NCBI GenBank assembly: GCA_947476185.1
Contig: CANJPX010000027.1
Span: 1-40,369, forward strand
Direction of reading: 5' to 3'
From: Bacteroidota bacterium
Lineage (GTDB): Bacteria > Bacteroidota > Bacteroidia > 2-12-FULL-35-15
Length of the DNA stretch: 40,369 bases
Shown here: positions 9,249-17,168 of the stretch, piece after piece
Position numbering within the stretch: the stretch's first letter is position 1
Layout: every line of letters starts with the position of its first letter
The notes under the pieces: model-generated
What the model saw: only the letters and a program-made list of their open reading frames with translations
Databases searched by the model: none
Told to the model about the DNA's origin: nothing
Position numbers and translations under genes: made by a program

Positions 9249-10235
9249 TTATGGTACTTCAACTGTATTTAAAATCTCGTTGATGATCATTTCAGAAGTT
9301 ATGTTTTCTGCTTCTGCCTCATATGTTAAACCGATACGGTGACGTAAAACATCGTTGCATACAGCACGGATGTCTTCAGGAATAACATAGCCTCTCCGCT
9401 TTATGAAGGCATATGCTTTTGCTGCCAAGGCAAGGTTGATACTAGCACGTGGAGATCCTCCGAAACTTATAAGACCGGCAAATTTATTGAGTTTGTATTC
9501 TGCCGGATAACGTGTAGCGAAAACAATATCGATGATATATTTTTCTATTTTTTCATCCATGTAAACGTCTTTTACAACTTTACGTGCATTCAAAATATCA
9601 TCGGTTTTTAAGATTGGATTTACACTAGGAAATTCACTTGCCAAGTTCTGACGAATAATTTTTCTTTCTTCATCTTTACTTGGATACCCAATAACTACCT
9701 TCAGCATAAAACGGTCTACTTGCGCTTCCGGTAAAGGATATGTTCCTTCTTGTTCAACAGGGTTTTGTGTGGCCAATACCAAAAACGGATTTGGTAAACT
9801 AAATGTTTGTTCGCCAATTGTAACTTGTCTTTCTTGCATGGCTTCCAATAAAGCACTTTGTACTTTTGCCGGAGCACGATTAATCTCGTCTGCTAAAATA
9901 AAATTCGCGAAAATAGGTCCGTGCTTAACTGTAAATTCTTCTTTTTTCTGACTGTAGATCATTGTTCCGATAAGATCGGCAGGAAGCAGGTCTGGTGTGA
10001 ATTGAATCCGACTGAAGTCTGCATGAATGGTATTAGCTAAAGACTTAATAGCCAAGGTTTTCGCCAATCCGGGAACCCCTTCCAAAAGTATATGTCCATT
10101 AGATAATAATCCAATTAATAAACGTTCAACCATGTATTTTTGACCAACAATCACTTTATCCATTTCCATGGTAAGTAAGTCGACAAAGGCACTTTCGCGT
10201 TGAATACGTTCGTTTAGTTCTTTAATATCCGTCAT
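9249..10235 (-). CDS. moxR: MoxR-family AAA+ ATPase
   Basis: 328 residues. Walker A GVPGLAKT at about 53-60, Walker B ending DEIN at 116-119, sensor 1 region in FLVLATQNPVEQEGTYPLPEAQ, and the MoxR helical insert with SALLEAMQERQVTIG. MoxR ATPases act as chaperones for VWA-domain proteins, and batA, batB and the DUF58 gene follow immediately. It is the first gene of the operon. A possible -7 promoter word lies 45 bases upstream of the start codon. Confidence 0.93.
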   Translation of the reverse strand: MTDIKELNERIQRESAFVDLLTMEMDKVIVGQKYMVERLLIGLLSNGHILLEGVPGLAKTLAIKSLANTIHADFSRIQFTPDLLPADLIGTMIYSQKKEEFTVKHGPIFANFILADEINRAPAKVQSALLEAMQERQVTIGEQTFSLPNPFLVLATQNPVEQEGTYPLPEAQVDRFMLKVVIGYPSKDEERKIIRQNLASEFPSVNPILKTDDILNARKVVKDVYMDEKIEKYIIDIVFATRYPAEYKLNKFAGLISFGGSPRASINLALAAKAYAFIKRRGYVIPEDIRAVCNDVLRHRIGLTYEAEAENITSEMIINEILNTVEVP

Positions 10236-10279
10236 TTTTTTGTTTTTTTAGAAATTCTTTTTAGCAATTTTTATAGATG

Positions 10280-10287
10280 CAAAATTA
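10280..10287 (-). promoter_or_regulatory. Candidate -7 element for the moxR-bat operon
   Basis: On the minus strand this reads TAATTTTG, a match to the Bacteroidota -7 consensus TAnnTTTG, about 45 bases before the moxR ATG. I do not see a TTTG at the -33 position, so this is only a candidate. Confidence 0.35.
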
Positions 10288-10414
10288 ATAAGAAAGCCAA
10301 GCTAATGGCTGATTGAGGCTGTTAAAAATTGTTAAAGCAAACATTTAAATCGTCCCATTTCCGACCATTAATTTCCTTACATTTGTTCAGTTTTAATGGG
10401 TATTATCTCGTTGA

Positions 10415-10422
10415 TATTTTTG
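10415..10422 (+). promoter_or_regulatory. Candidate -7 element for truA
   Basis: TATTTTTG matches TAnnTTTG. It lies nine bases before the upstream ATG at 10431, which would give a nearly leaderless message. No good -33 TTTG is visible at the usual distance. Its position argues against an in-frame start further upstream (10329). Confidence 0.25.
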
Positions 10423-10436
10423 CCTCCATCATGCTA

Positions 10437-11195
10437 ATGAAACGTTATTTTATTCAGTTATCATACAACGGAACAGCCTACCATGGATGGCAAGTTCAGG
10501 CAAATACATTATTGACAGTGCAACAAACTGTAAATGAAATGCTTTCACGATTATTGAATGAACCTGTTTCTGTGATGGGTTGCGGACGAACAGATACGGG
10601 TGTTCATGCTACCGATTATTACGCACATTTCGATACCTCGGTTGATTTGTTTGCTGATGAAGCAAAATGGATCTTCAAATTTAATCATGCTCTGCCTTCT
10701 GATATTGCCATTCATAAGATCCTCAAAGTAAGGGAAAATGCAAATGCTCGTTTTGATGCCGTTGGCCGGACATATAAATATTTTATCAATCGTAAAAAAG
10801 ATCCTTTCAATGTTAATACTGCTTGTTTTATTTATGGAGATCTGAATGTGTTAGAAATGAACAAAGCCTCGGGTGTTTTATTTGATTTTATTGATTTTTC
10901 AGCTTTTGCAAAGAGTAACACACAGACCGGTACCAATCTTTGTAAACTATATTTTGCGGAGTGGAAAGTAGAAAATGACCTGTTGATTTTTACAATTTCT
11001 GCCGACCGTTTTTTAAGGAATATGGTAAGAGCGATCGTTGGGACAATGTTAGAAGTTGGTAAAGGAAAGATTACCATTGAAGAATTTAGAGAAATTATTG
11101 AAAGTAAGTCCCGTTCTAATGCGGGATTATCTGCTGTTGCTTGTGGATTATATTTATCAAAAGTGGAGTATCCTAAAGATTATTTTAATGGATAA
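10437..11195 (+). CDS. truA: tRNA pseudouridine synthase A
   Basis: 252 residues from the chosen ATG, a normal TruA length. It converts uridines 38-40 in the tRNA anticodon arm to pseudouridine. The start MKRYFIQLSYNGTAYHGWQ is typical of the family, and the catalytic Asp is in GCGRTDTGVHA (Asp53). The C-terminal half has the conserved ISADRFLRNMVRAIVGTMLEVG segment, including the RFLRNMVR helix. An in-frame ATG two codons upstream (10431) is an alternative; a TTG at 10329 would add 36 unrelated residues and is rejected. The last 8 bases overlap the ABC transporter gene. Confidence 0.95.
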   Translation: MKRYFIQLSYNGTAYHGWQVQANTLLTVQQTVNEMLSRLLNEPVSVMGCGRTDTGVHATDYYAHFDTSVDLFADEAKWIFKFNHALPSDIAIHKILKVRENANARFDAVGRTYKYFINRKKDPFNVNTACFIYGDLNVLEMNKASGVLFDFIDFSAFAKSNTQTGTNLCKLYFAEWKVENDLLIFTISADRFLRNMVRAIVGTMLEVGKGKITIEEFREIIESKSRSNAGLSAVACGLYLSKVEYPKDYFNG

Positions 11196-12963
11196 GAAAA
11201 AGAAAAAAACAATTATTGGAAAAGCTGTCGATTTGGTTATTCTGAAAAGGATTTTTACTTATGTAAAACCTTACAGGAAGAATTTTGCAATGGCTGTATT
11301 TACAACTATTACATTAGCATTTCTATCTCCTGTTCGTCCTGTTTTAATTCAATATACGTTTGATCATTATGTTTCAAAACCGAATGCATCAATGCTTTTA
11401 ACAATGACATTCATTTTGGTTTCATTACTTATAACTGAAGCTTTCATGCAATTTGCAGATTCCTATTTGACAAATAGTTTGGGGCAAAAAGTTATTAAGG
11501 ATATCAGAAATAGCTTGTTTAAGCATATCCTTAATTTGCGATTAAAATTTTATGACAATACACCTATCGGGACTATAGTTACTAGAGCCGTTTCGGATAT
11601 TGAAGTCATTGCAAATATTTTTTCAGATGGTTTAATAGTTATCATCGGAGACCTTCTTAAAATTTCTGTGATAATTGTTGTGATGTTTGTTATGAATTAT
11701 AAATTAACGCTAATTGCATTGACTACAATTCCTGTTTTATTAATCGCAACTTATATTTTTAAAAAATCTGTGCAACGTTCATTTCAGGATGTCAGGACAC
11801 AAGTTGCAAGGTTAAATGCTTTTGTTCAGGAACATATTACAGGAATGAATATTATACAAATATTCAATCGTGAAAAAGCTGTTTACAAAAAATTTGATGA
11901 GATGAATGCTTTGCATCGTGATGCTAATATTCGTTCGATAATGGCATATTCAATTTTCTTCCCTGTGGTCGAGATATTATCTTCTTTAGCATTGGCATTA
12001 ATTGTTTGGTGGGGAGGAAATGATGTGTTATCAAAAGAAACAACAATCGGAGATCTTCTAGCTTTTATTTTATTTCTCAATATGATGTTCCGACCGATCC
12101 GTCAATTGGCAGATAGATTTAATACCTTACAAATGGGAATGGTTTCTTCAGATCGGGTATTTAAAGTGCTGGATACTGTTGAAATTATTGAGAATAAAGG
12201 AACCAAAGATGCTTCTTTTATTTCAGGGAATTTTGAATTTAAGAATGTTTGGTTTGCCTACAATGAAGAAGAATGGGTGCTGAAGGATGTTTCCTTTTCT
12301 GTGAAACAAGGTGAAACAATAGCTTTGGTTGGAGCTACCGGAGCAGGAAAGTCTTCAATAATTAATTTGTTGAATCGCTTTTATGAATATAATAAAGGAA
12401 GTATCAGTATTGATGGAACAGAAATTCAGAATTATGAGCTGTCCTCTTTGAGGAAAAATATAGGTGTTGTTTTGCAGGATGTGTTTTTGTTTTCAGGAAC
12501 ACTTGCAAATAACATTTCATTATACAATCCTGAAATTTCCCGTGAAAAAATTATTGAGGCAGCGAAAATTGTTGGTGCTCACGATTTTATTTGTATGCTT
12601 CCAAATACATATGATTATAATGCGATGGAGCGAGGAGGTATGCTTTCTGTCGGACAACGGCAGCTGATCTCATTTTTGAGAGCATATGTTTACGATCCTA
12701 AAATCCTTGTTTTGGATGAGGCCACATCATCAATTGATACAGAATCAGAAAAGTTGATTCAAAACGCTATTGATATTATTACAAAAGACAGAACGTCAAT
12801 AATTATTGCACACCGTTTATCGACTATTCAAAAAGCAGATAAAATTATTGTGATGGAAAAAGGAGAAATTGTTGAAATGGGAAACCATCAGGAATTACTA
12901 AGAATTAAAGGACACTACAAACGTTTGTTCGATCTTCAATTTAAGGAAGATGGAGTTATTTGA
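11188..12963 (+). CDS. ABC exporter, fused membrane and ATPase domains (MsbA/LmrA type)
   Basis: 591 residues from ATG 11188, which overlaps the truA stop by 8 bases; a TTG-started frame from 11056 is longer but lies deep within truA. Six transmembrane helices in residues 30-310 form a half exporter. The nucleotide-binding domain has Walker A GATGAGKS (382-389), Q-loop LQD near 429, signature LSVGQ (486-490; the usual form is LSGGQ), Walker B with LDEAT (509-513) and the switch His in IIIAHRLST (542). It would act as a homodimer exporting a lipid or drug-like substrate; the substrate cannot be read from sequence. Confidence 0.92.
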   Translation: MDKKKKKTIIGKAVDLVILKRIFTYVKPYRKNFAMAVFTTITLAFLSPVRPVLIQYTFDHYVSKPNASMLLTMTFILVSLLITEAFMQFADSYLTNSLGQKVIKDIRNSLFKHILNLRLKFYDNTPIGTIVTRAVSDIEVIANIFSDGLIVIIGDLLKISVIIVVMFVMNYKLTLIALTTIPVLLIATYIFKKSVQRSFQDVRTQVARLNAFVQEHITGMNIIQIFNREKAVYKKFDEMNALHRDANIRSIMAYSIFFPVVEILSSLALALIVWWGGNDVLSKETTIGDLLAFILFLNMMFRPIRQLADRFNTLQMGMVSSDRVFKVLDTVEIIENKGTKDASFISGNFEFKNVWFAYNEEEWVLKDVSFSVKQGETIALVGATGAGKSSIINLLNRFYEYNKGSISIDGTEIQNYELSSLRKNIGVVLQDVFLFSGTLANNISLYNPEISREKIIEAAKIVGAHDFICMLPNTYDYNAMERGGMLSVGQRQLISFLRAYVYDPKILVLDEATSSIDTESEKLIQNAIDIITKDRTSIIIAHRLSTIQKADKIIVMEKGEIVEMGNHQELLRIKGHYKRLFDLQFKEDGVI

Positions 12964-13016
12964 TCATAAAGAAGGTCATTTGGAATAGATCGTATAAATC
13001 TCATTTTTTAAATTAC

Positions 13017-15890
13017 TCAACTATTTTTTGATCTTTCCTGAATTTTCCCTTTCAAATACATTCCGGTAAATGAACCTTTACATTTTATCAGATCTTCGGG
13101 TATACCTTCAAAAATAATATTTCCACCATTTGTCCCACCTTCCGGACCAAGATCAATGATCCAGTCGGCACATTTTATGATCTCAGCATTGTGCTCAATT
13201 ATAATTATGGAATGTCCTTGTTTTATCAATGCATTAAAGGCAAATAATAATTTAGAGATATCATGGAAATGCAAGCCTGTTGTTGGTTCATCAAAAATGA
13301 ATAGAGTAGGAGTGTTGCTGTTTTGTCCTATTCCAAGAAAGGAAGCAAGTTTTATCCGTTGCGCTTCTCCGCCACTTAATGTACTTGAAGGTTGTCCTAA
13401 ATGGACGTAACCTAAACCGACATCAGAAAGTGGTTGTAATTTTTGAACGATCTTTTTTTCTGTATTTGTAGGTCGCTGTGATGAACTAAAAAAGTCGATC
13501 GCATCATCAACTGTCATATTTAAAATATCGGAAATATTTTTTTCCTGATAACTGATATCCAGAATATCTTGCTTGAAACGCTTTCCATCACATGATTCAC
13601 AAACTAAATGAATATCAGCCATAAATTGCATTTCAACTGTTACTTCACCTTCTCCTTCACAAACTTCGCATCTTCCTCCATCCACATTAAATGAAAAATG
13701 CGATGGCTTATAACCTCGGTTTTTCGCTAGCGCTTGATCGGCATAGAGTGCACGTATCTCATCGTAGGCTTTTACGTATGTTACAGGGTTAGAGCGTGAT
13801 GATTTTCCGATCGGATTTTGATCGATCATTTCTATCGCAGATATATTTTTATAATCTCCGGTTAATTTTTCGAAGCTTCCGGTTTGTTCCCCGAATCCAC
13901 CATGAAGTTTTTTTAATGCAGGATATAAAACCCTTTTTACTAATGATGTTTTTCCCGAACCGCTAACTCCTGTAACTACAGTTATAACGTTAAGTGGGAA
14001 TTTTACATTCACCCCTTTCAGATTGTTTTCCCTGACGCCTGTTAATTCGATAAAATGATTCCAATTTCTTCTCGATGATGGAGTAGGAATGTTTTCTTTT
14101 CCTGTCAGATACAATGCTGTTAGGCTTCTTTCTTCTGTCTGTAAATCTTTATGTGTTCCCTGAAATACTAATTCACCGCCATGCGTTCCTGCAAGTGGTC
14201 CTATATCTATCAATTCATCGGCAGCTAACATTATTTCCTCATCGTGTTCAACGACAATAACTGTATTGCCAATATCACGTAAGGATTTCAATACTTTTAT
14301 CAAACGTTCAGTATCTTTTGAATGCAGACCGATACTGGGTTCATCCAAAATATACATTGATCCGACAAGACTGCTGCCTAAGGAAGTAGCAAGATTGATA
14401 CGTTGAGATTCTCCTCCCGATAAAGTATTTGACAAACGGTTGAGTGTTAAATATCCCAAGCCTACGTCATCTAAAAATTGTAACCGGTTTTTTATCTCGA
14501 TCAAAATGCGGGTTGCTACTTCTGTATCATAGGATGATAATTTTATATTTTGGAAAAAATTCAATGAGTCCTTAACTGGCATCAATACAATATCTGTTAT
14601 TGATCTTTCTGAAATTTTCACATATGTCGCATCTTTACGCAGCCTTGTGCCATTGCATTCCGGACAAACTGTTTTTCCCCTGTAACGGGAAAGCATAACG
14701 CGGTATTGAATTTTGTATGCCTGAGCTTCGATATGTTTGAAAAAGCTGTTTAAGCCTTCGAAATATTTATTGCCGGTCCAAAGTAGTTTTCGCTCTTTGT
14801 TTGAAAGGTCGTAAATGGGCCTGTGGATAGGGAAATCAAACTTATGGGAATTATTTACCAGTATATTTTTCCATTCACTCATCTTATCGCCCTTCCAACA
14901 GACGATAGCATCTTCATAGACAGAAAGGTTCTTATTTGGTATTACCAAGTCTTCATCTATGCCAATCACACTTCCGAATCCTTCACAATGTTTACATGCT
15001 CCTATAGGATTATTGAAACTGAAAAAATGTGTATTAGGCTCCTCGAAGGTCATTCCATCCAATTCAAATTTGTTGGAGAAAGTACGGATAGCAGGTTTAA
15101 TATTTTTTCCTTTCCCTTTTTGAATCTCATCACTTACAATTTCAACAGCACATTCACCTTCTCCTTCATAAAAAGCAGTTTGAACAGAATCCGAAATTCT
15201 GCTTTCATTATCTTCATCATCTGGACGGAGAGATAGTCGGTCCACCAAAATATAGATCAACTCTGATTCCGAAATTTTGTTCGAAATAAAATCTTCGATC
15301 TTTTTAACCTCTCCGTTTTGTTGAATTCTTGTAAAGCCTTGTTGAGCCAATAATTCCAATTGTTTTTTTAAGGTTTTATCCGCTTGCTTTTTAAGTGGAG
15401 AAAGAATATAAAATTTTGTTTCCGGCTTCAGAGCGTTAACATATTCAACAACATCGGAAACTGTATCTCGCTTTACCTGATTTCCTGAAACAGGCGAATA
15501 GGTTTTGCCTATTCTGGCAAACAACAATTTTAAATAATCATAAATTTCTGTAGAAGTACCCACTGTAGATCTGGGATTACGGGAATTTACTTTTTGCTCG
15601 ATGGCGATAGCAGGTGAAATCCCTTTAATATAATCTACTTCCGGTTTGTCGATCCTGCCTAAAAATTGGCGTGCATAAGAAGAAAGACTTTCAACATAAC
15701 GTCTTTGGCCCTCGGCGTATAGCGTATCAAATGCAAGTGAAGATTTCCCTGAACCTGATAATCCTGTTATTACAATTAATTTATTTCGAGGAATAGCAAC
15801 ATCAATATTTTTTAGATTATGTACACGAGCACCTTTTATGATGATGTATTTTTTTGGATCTAGATCTTCTATTTTTTGCTGTTTGGGCAT
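13017..15890 (-). CDS. uvrA: Excinuclease ABC subunit A
   Basis: 957 residues, the damage-recognition ATPase of nucleotide excision repair. Two ATPase halves are intact: Walker A GLSGSGKS (43-50) and GVSGSGKT (641-648), signatures [12 protein letters not shown] (near 490) and [12 protein letters not shown] (near 840). Zinc-binding cysteines are present at CEVC/CESC (741-767). In the N-terminal half only ACKHC (299-302) and VCPEC (409-412) remain; the CxxC normally found about 20 residues before ACKHC is replaced by FSNKFELDG. UvrA recognises distorted DNA and loads UvrB. It is divergent from the sigma gene. Confidence 0.96.
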   Translation of the reverse strand: MPKQQKIEDLDPKKYIIIKGARVHNLKNIDVAIPRNKLIVITGLSGSGKSSLAFDTLYAEGQRRYVESLSSYARQFLGRIDKPEVDYIKGISPAIAIEQKVNSRNPRSTVGTSTEIYDYLKLLFARIGKTYSPVSGNQVKRDTVSDVVEYVNALKPETKFYILSPLKKQADKTLKKQLELLAQQGFTRIQQNGEVKKIEDFISNKISESELIYILVDRLSLRPDDEDNESRISDSVQTAFYEGEGECAVEIVSDEIQKGKGKNIKPAIRTFSNKFELDGMTFEEPNTHFFSFNNPIGACKHCEGFGSVIGIDEDLVIPNKNLSVYEDAIVCWKGDKMSEWKNILVNNSHKFDFPIHRPIYDLSNKERKLLWTGNKYFEGLNSFFKHIEAQAYKIQYRVMLSRYRGKTVCPECNGTRLRKDATYVKISERSITDIVLMPVKDSLNFFQNIKLSSYDTEVATRILIEIKNRLQFLDDVGLGYLTLNRLSNTLSGGESQRINLATSLGSSLVGSMYILDEPSIGLHSKDTERLIKVLKSLRDIGNTVIVVEHDEEIMLAADELIDIGPLAGTHGGELVFQGTHKDLQTEERSLTALYLTGKENIPTPSSRRNWNHFIELTGVRENNLKGVNVKFPLNVITVVTGVSGSGKTSLVKRVLYPALKKLHGGFGEQTGSFEKLTGDYKNISAIEMIDQNPIGKSSRSNPVTYVKAYDEIRALYADQALAKNRGYKPSHFSFNVDGGRCEVCEGEGEVTVEMQFMADIHLVCESCDGKRFKQDILDISYQEKNISDILNMTVDDAIDFFSSSQRPTNTEKKIVQKLQPLSDVGLGYVHLGQPSSTLSGGEAQRIKLASFLGIGQNSNTPTLFIFDEPTTGLHFHDISKLLFAFNALIKQGHSIIIIEHNAEIIKCADWIIDLGPEGGTNGGNIIFEGIPEDLIKCKGSFTGMYLKGKIQERSKNS

Positions 15891-15909
15891 TGCTTTTATT
15901 AAGGGAATG

Positions 15910-15917
15910 CAAAATTA
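15910..15917 (-). promoter_or_regulatory. Candidate -7 element for uvrA
   Basis: Minus strand TAATTTTG, a match to TAnnTTTG, 20 bases before the uvrA ATG. The -33 TTTG is not at the standard distance. It lies just beside the divergent sigma-gene promoter candidate. Confidence 0.35.
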
Positions 15918-15929
15918 ATCAATTTAGCC

Positions 15930-15960
15930 TTTGTTTTTGTGGAATATAAATGTAAATTTG
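15930..15960 (+). promoter_or_regulatory. Candidate promoter of the sigma-factor gene
   Basis: TTTG at 15930-15933, 19 bases, then TAAATTTG at 15953-15960. Both boxes fit the Bacteroidota housekeeping consensus (TTTG around -33, TAnnTTTG around -7). It would give an untranslated leader of about 180 bases before the ATG at 16147. Confidence 0.5.
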
Positions 15961-16041
15961 TTAAAACAAAGTATTTTTTTGAGTGTAACATTTATTAATT
16001 TTTTGCGTTAAACTCACTAATTTTCATTTTATTATTCATCT

Positions 16042-16069
16042 GACTTCCATTAACAAAAATTAGGAAGTC
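16042..16069 (+). promoter_or_regulatory. Hairpin in the leader of the sigma-factor gene
   Basis: GACTTCC at 16042-16048 pairs with GGAAGTC at 16063-16069 across 14 bases of AT-rich loop; CTG/CAG flanks can extend it with a bulge. An orphan Shine-Dalgarno-like AAAGGAGAA follows at 16078 without a start codon near it. This suggests a structured leader, function unknown. Confidence 0.4.
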
Positions 16070-16135
16070 GCAGAAACAAAGGAGAACAAGATATAGGAAA
16101 ACATCTACTTTTTTAATTTTAATTCTAACTAAAAA

Positions 16136-16142
16136 AGGAGGT
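16136..16142 (+). promoter_or_regulatory. Unusually strong ribosome binding site (AGGAGGT)
   Basis: A perfect AGGAGGT lies four bases before the ATG at 16147. None of the other genes checked here has such a site, in line with the general rarity of strong Shine-Dalgarno sites in Bacteroidota. It fixes the start codon of the sigma factor. Confidence 0.7.
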
Positions 16143-16146
16143 AACT

Positions 16147-16749
16147 ATGTCTATTCAGCAGTTTGTTGACGACCAAGAACTCGTTAATCTGTACATCAAA
16201 GGTGAAGAATCAGCCCTTGTTACATTAATTACTCGACACAAACGTAGGATTTTTAGCTACATCATGCTTACTGTTAAAGACAGAGCATTGGCTGAAGACG
16301 TATTTCAAGACACTTTTATAAAGGTGATAAATACACTTAAAAAAGGGCAATATAATGAGGAAGGTAAGTTTTTGCCTTGGGTGCTTCGTATTTCCCACAA
16401 TTTGATTATCGATACCTTTAGAAGAGATAAGAGAATGCCTACAATTAGCGGTGGCACTAATGACGAGGGTGAGGCGTTTGATATTTTCAGCGTATTGGGT
16501 GTTCACGATAAAACCATTGAACAGGAGATCATTCAAAATCAGGTAAGGAAAGATATCCGCAAGCTGGTGGAATGTTTACCTGCCGAGCAACGCGAAGTAT
16601 TGATGATGCGTCATTATTATGATATGAGCTTTAAGGAGATCTCGGAACAAACAAATGTTAGTATCAATACAGCATTGGGGCGTATGCGTTATGCTTTGAT
16701 CAATTTACGTAAGATGATAGAGGAAAAGGAGATCGTGATCAGCTATTAG
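16147..16749 (+). CDS. RNA polymerase sigma-70 family (ECF-type) factor
   Basis: 200 residues. Region 2 spans about 20-98: AEDVFQDTFIKVI is region 2.2, and FLPWVLRISHNLIIDTFRRDKR is 2.3-2.4 with promoter contacts. Region 4 spans about 140-190: LPAEQREVLMMRHYYDMSFKEIS and a helix-turn-helix with TNVSINTALGRMRYALINLR. There is no region 1.1 or 3, as expected for group 4. No anti-sigma gene (a membrane protein with a cytoplasmic zinc domain) is next to it. Expression looks strongly set up: a good promoter, a structured leader, a perfect Shine-Dalgarno site and a strong terminator. Confidence 0.92.
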   Translation: MSIQQFVDDQELVNLYIKGEESALVTLITRHKRRIFSYIMLTVKDRALAEDVFQDTFIKVINTLKKGQYNEEGKFLPWVLRISHNLIIDTFRRDKRMPTISGGTNDEGEAFDIFSVLGVHDKTIEQEIIQNQVRKDIRKLVECLPAEQREVLMMRHYYDMSFKEISEQTNVSINTALGRMRYALINLRKMIEEKEIVISY

Positions 16750-16776
16750 TAATTGATTTGAAGATCTGTATCATGG

Positions 16777-16812
16777 AAAAAGGGCTGTTTTTAAAAAAAA
16801 CGGCCCTTTTTT
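16777..16812 (+). terminator. Intrinsic terminator after the sigma-factor gene
   Basis: The arm AAAAAGGGCTGTTTTT (16777-16792) pairs with AAAAACGGCCCTTTTT (16796-16811), a 16-pair stem with one G-T wobble, ending in a T run. It lies 27 bases after the sigma stop codon, so the 62-residue gene downstream probably needs its own promoter or read-through. Confidence 0.8.
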
Positions 16813-16874
16813 ATAAACCTTACAATAAAACGAATTCACTTTCGTTCTATTATAGTAAACCAAAGCAAAACTGA

Positions 16875-17063
16875 ATGAGTAAAACCTCTACTAAGAAAAT
16901 TATTAAACCGATTAAAACAGAAATGAATGAAAAGATTGATAGCAAAAATGAGTTTCCTTATGAACCGGGAAATGATGTTGTCAAAAGCATTCTGAACTAT
17001 TCAAAAGCGCTCTCAATTCGTAAAACAAAAAATGGTGATTATTTTGAAATGGTTTTGAACTGA
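16875..17063 (+). CDS. Small basic protein of unknown function (62 residues)
   Basis: The product is rich in Lys in the first 20 residues (TSTKKIIKPIKTEM), then has a compact segment EFPYEPGNDVVKSILNYSKAL and ends with KNGDYFEMVLN. There is no signal peptide or membrane helix. It is bracketed by its own pair of terminators (16777-16812 before, 17081-17113 after), which supports a real short transcription unit. I do not recognise the family. The position after a sigma factor suggests, but does not show, a link to its control. Confidence 0.65.
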   Translation: MSKTSTKKIIKPIKTEMNEKIDSKNEFPYEPGNDVVKSILNYSKALSIRKTKNGDYFEMVLN

Positions 17064-17080
17064 CGGTTAAAAAATTTGAA

Positions 17081-17113
17081 AACGCCTTGCGACAATGTTG
17101 TGAGGCGTTTTTT
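17081..17113. terminator. Bidirectional intrinsic terminator between convergent genes
   Basis: AACGCCT at 17081-17087 pairs with AGGCGTT at 17103-17109, with further ACAA/TTGT pairing inside. T runs lie on both sides (TTTTTT on the plus strand, and the complement of AAAAAATTTGAAAA on the other). It can serve both the 62-residue gene and the patatin gene that ends at 17169. Confidence 0.75.
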
Positions 17114-17168
17114 ATTTTTAGAAATTTAACGATCCAATCAGAAATAAAACATGTGAATAACTTAAAAG

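Noticed and set aside
10329..10436. Longer N-terminus for TruA from a TTG
   Set aside because: TruA proteins begin directly before the RYFIxLSYNG segment, and a -7 promoter word lies within the extension.
11056..11187. Longer N-terminus for the ABC transporter from a TTG
   Set aside because: It would lie deep inside truA and add 44 unrelated residues; the ATG at 11188 overlaps the truA stop by only 8 bases and starts a typical exporter N-terminus.
12964..13016. Terminator between the ABC transporter and uvrA
   Set aside because: I searched this convergent gap for a stem followed by a T run and saw none convincing.
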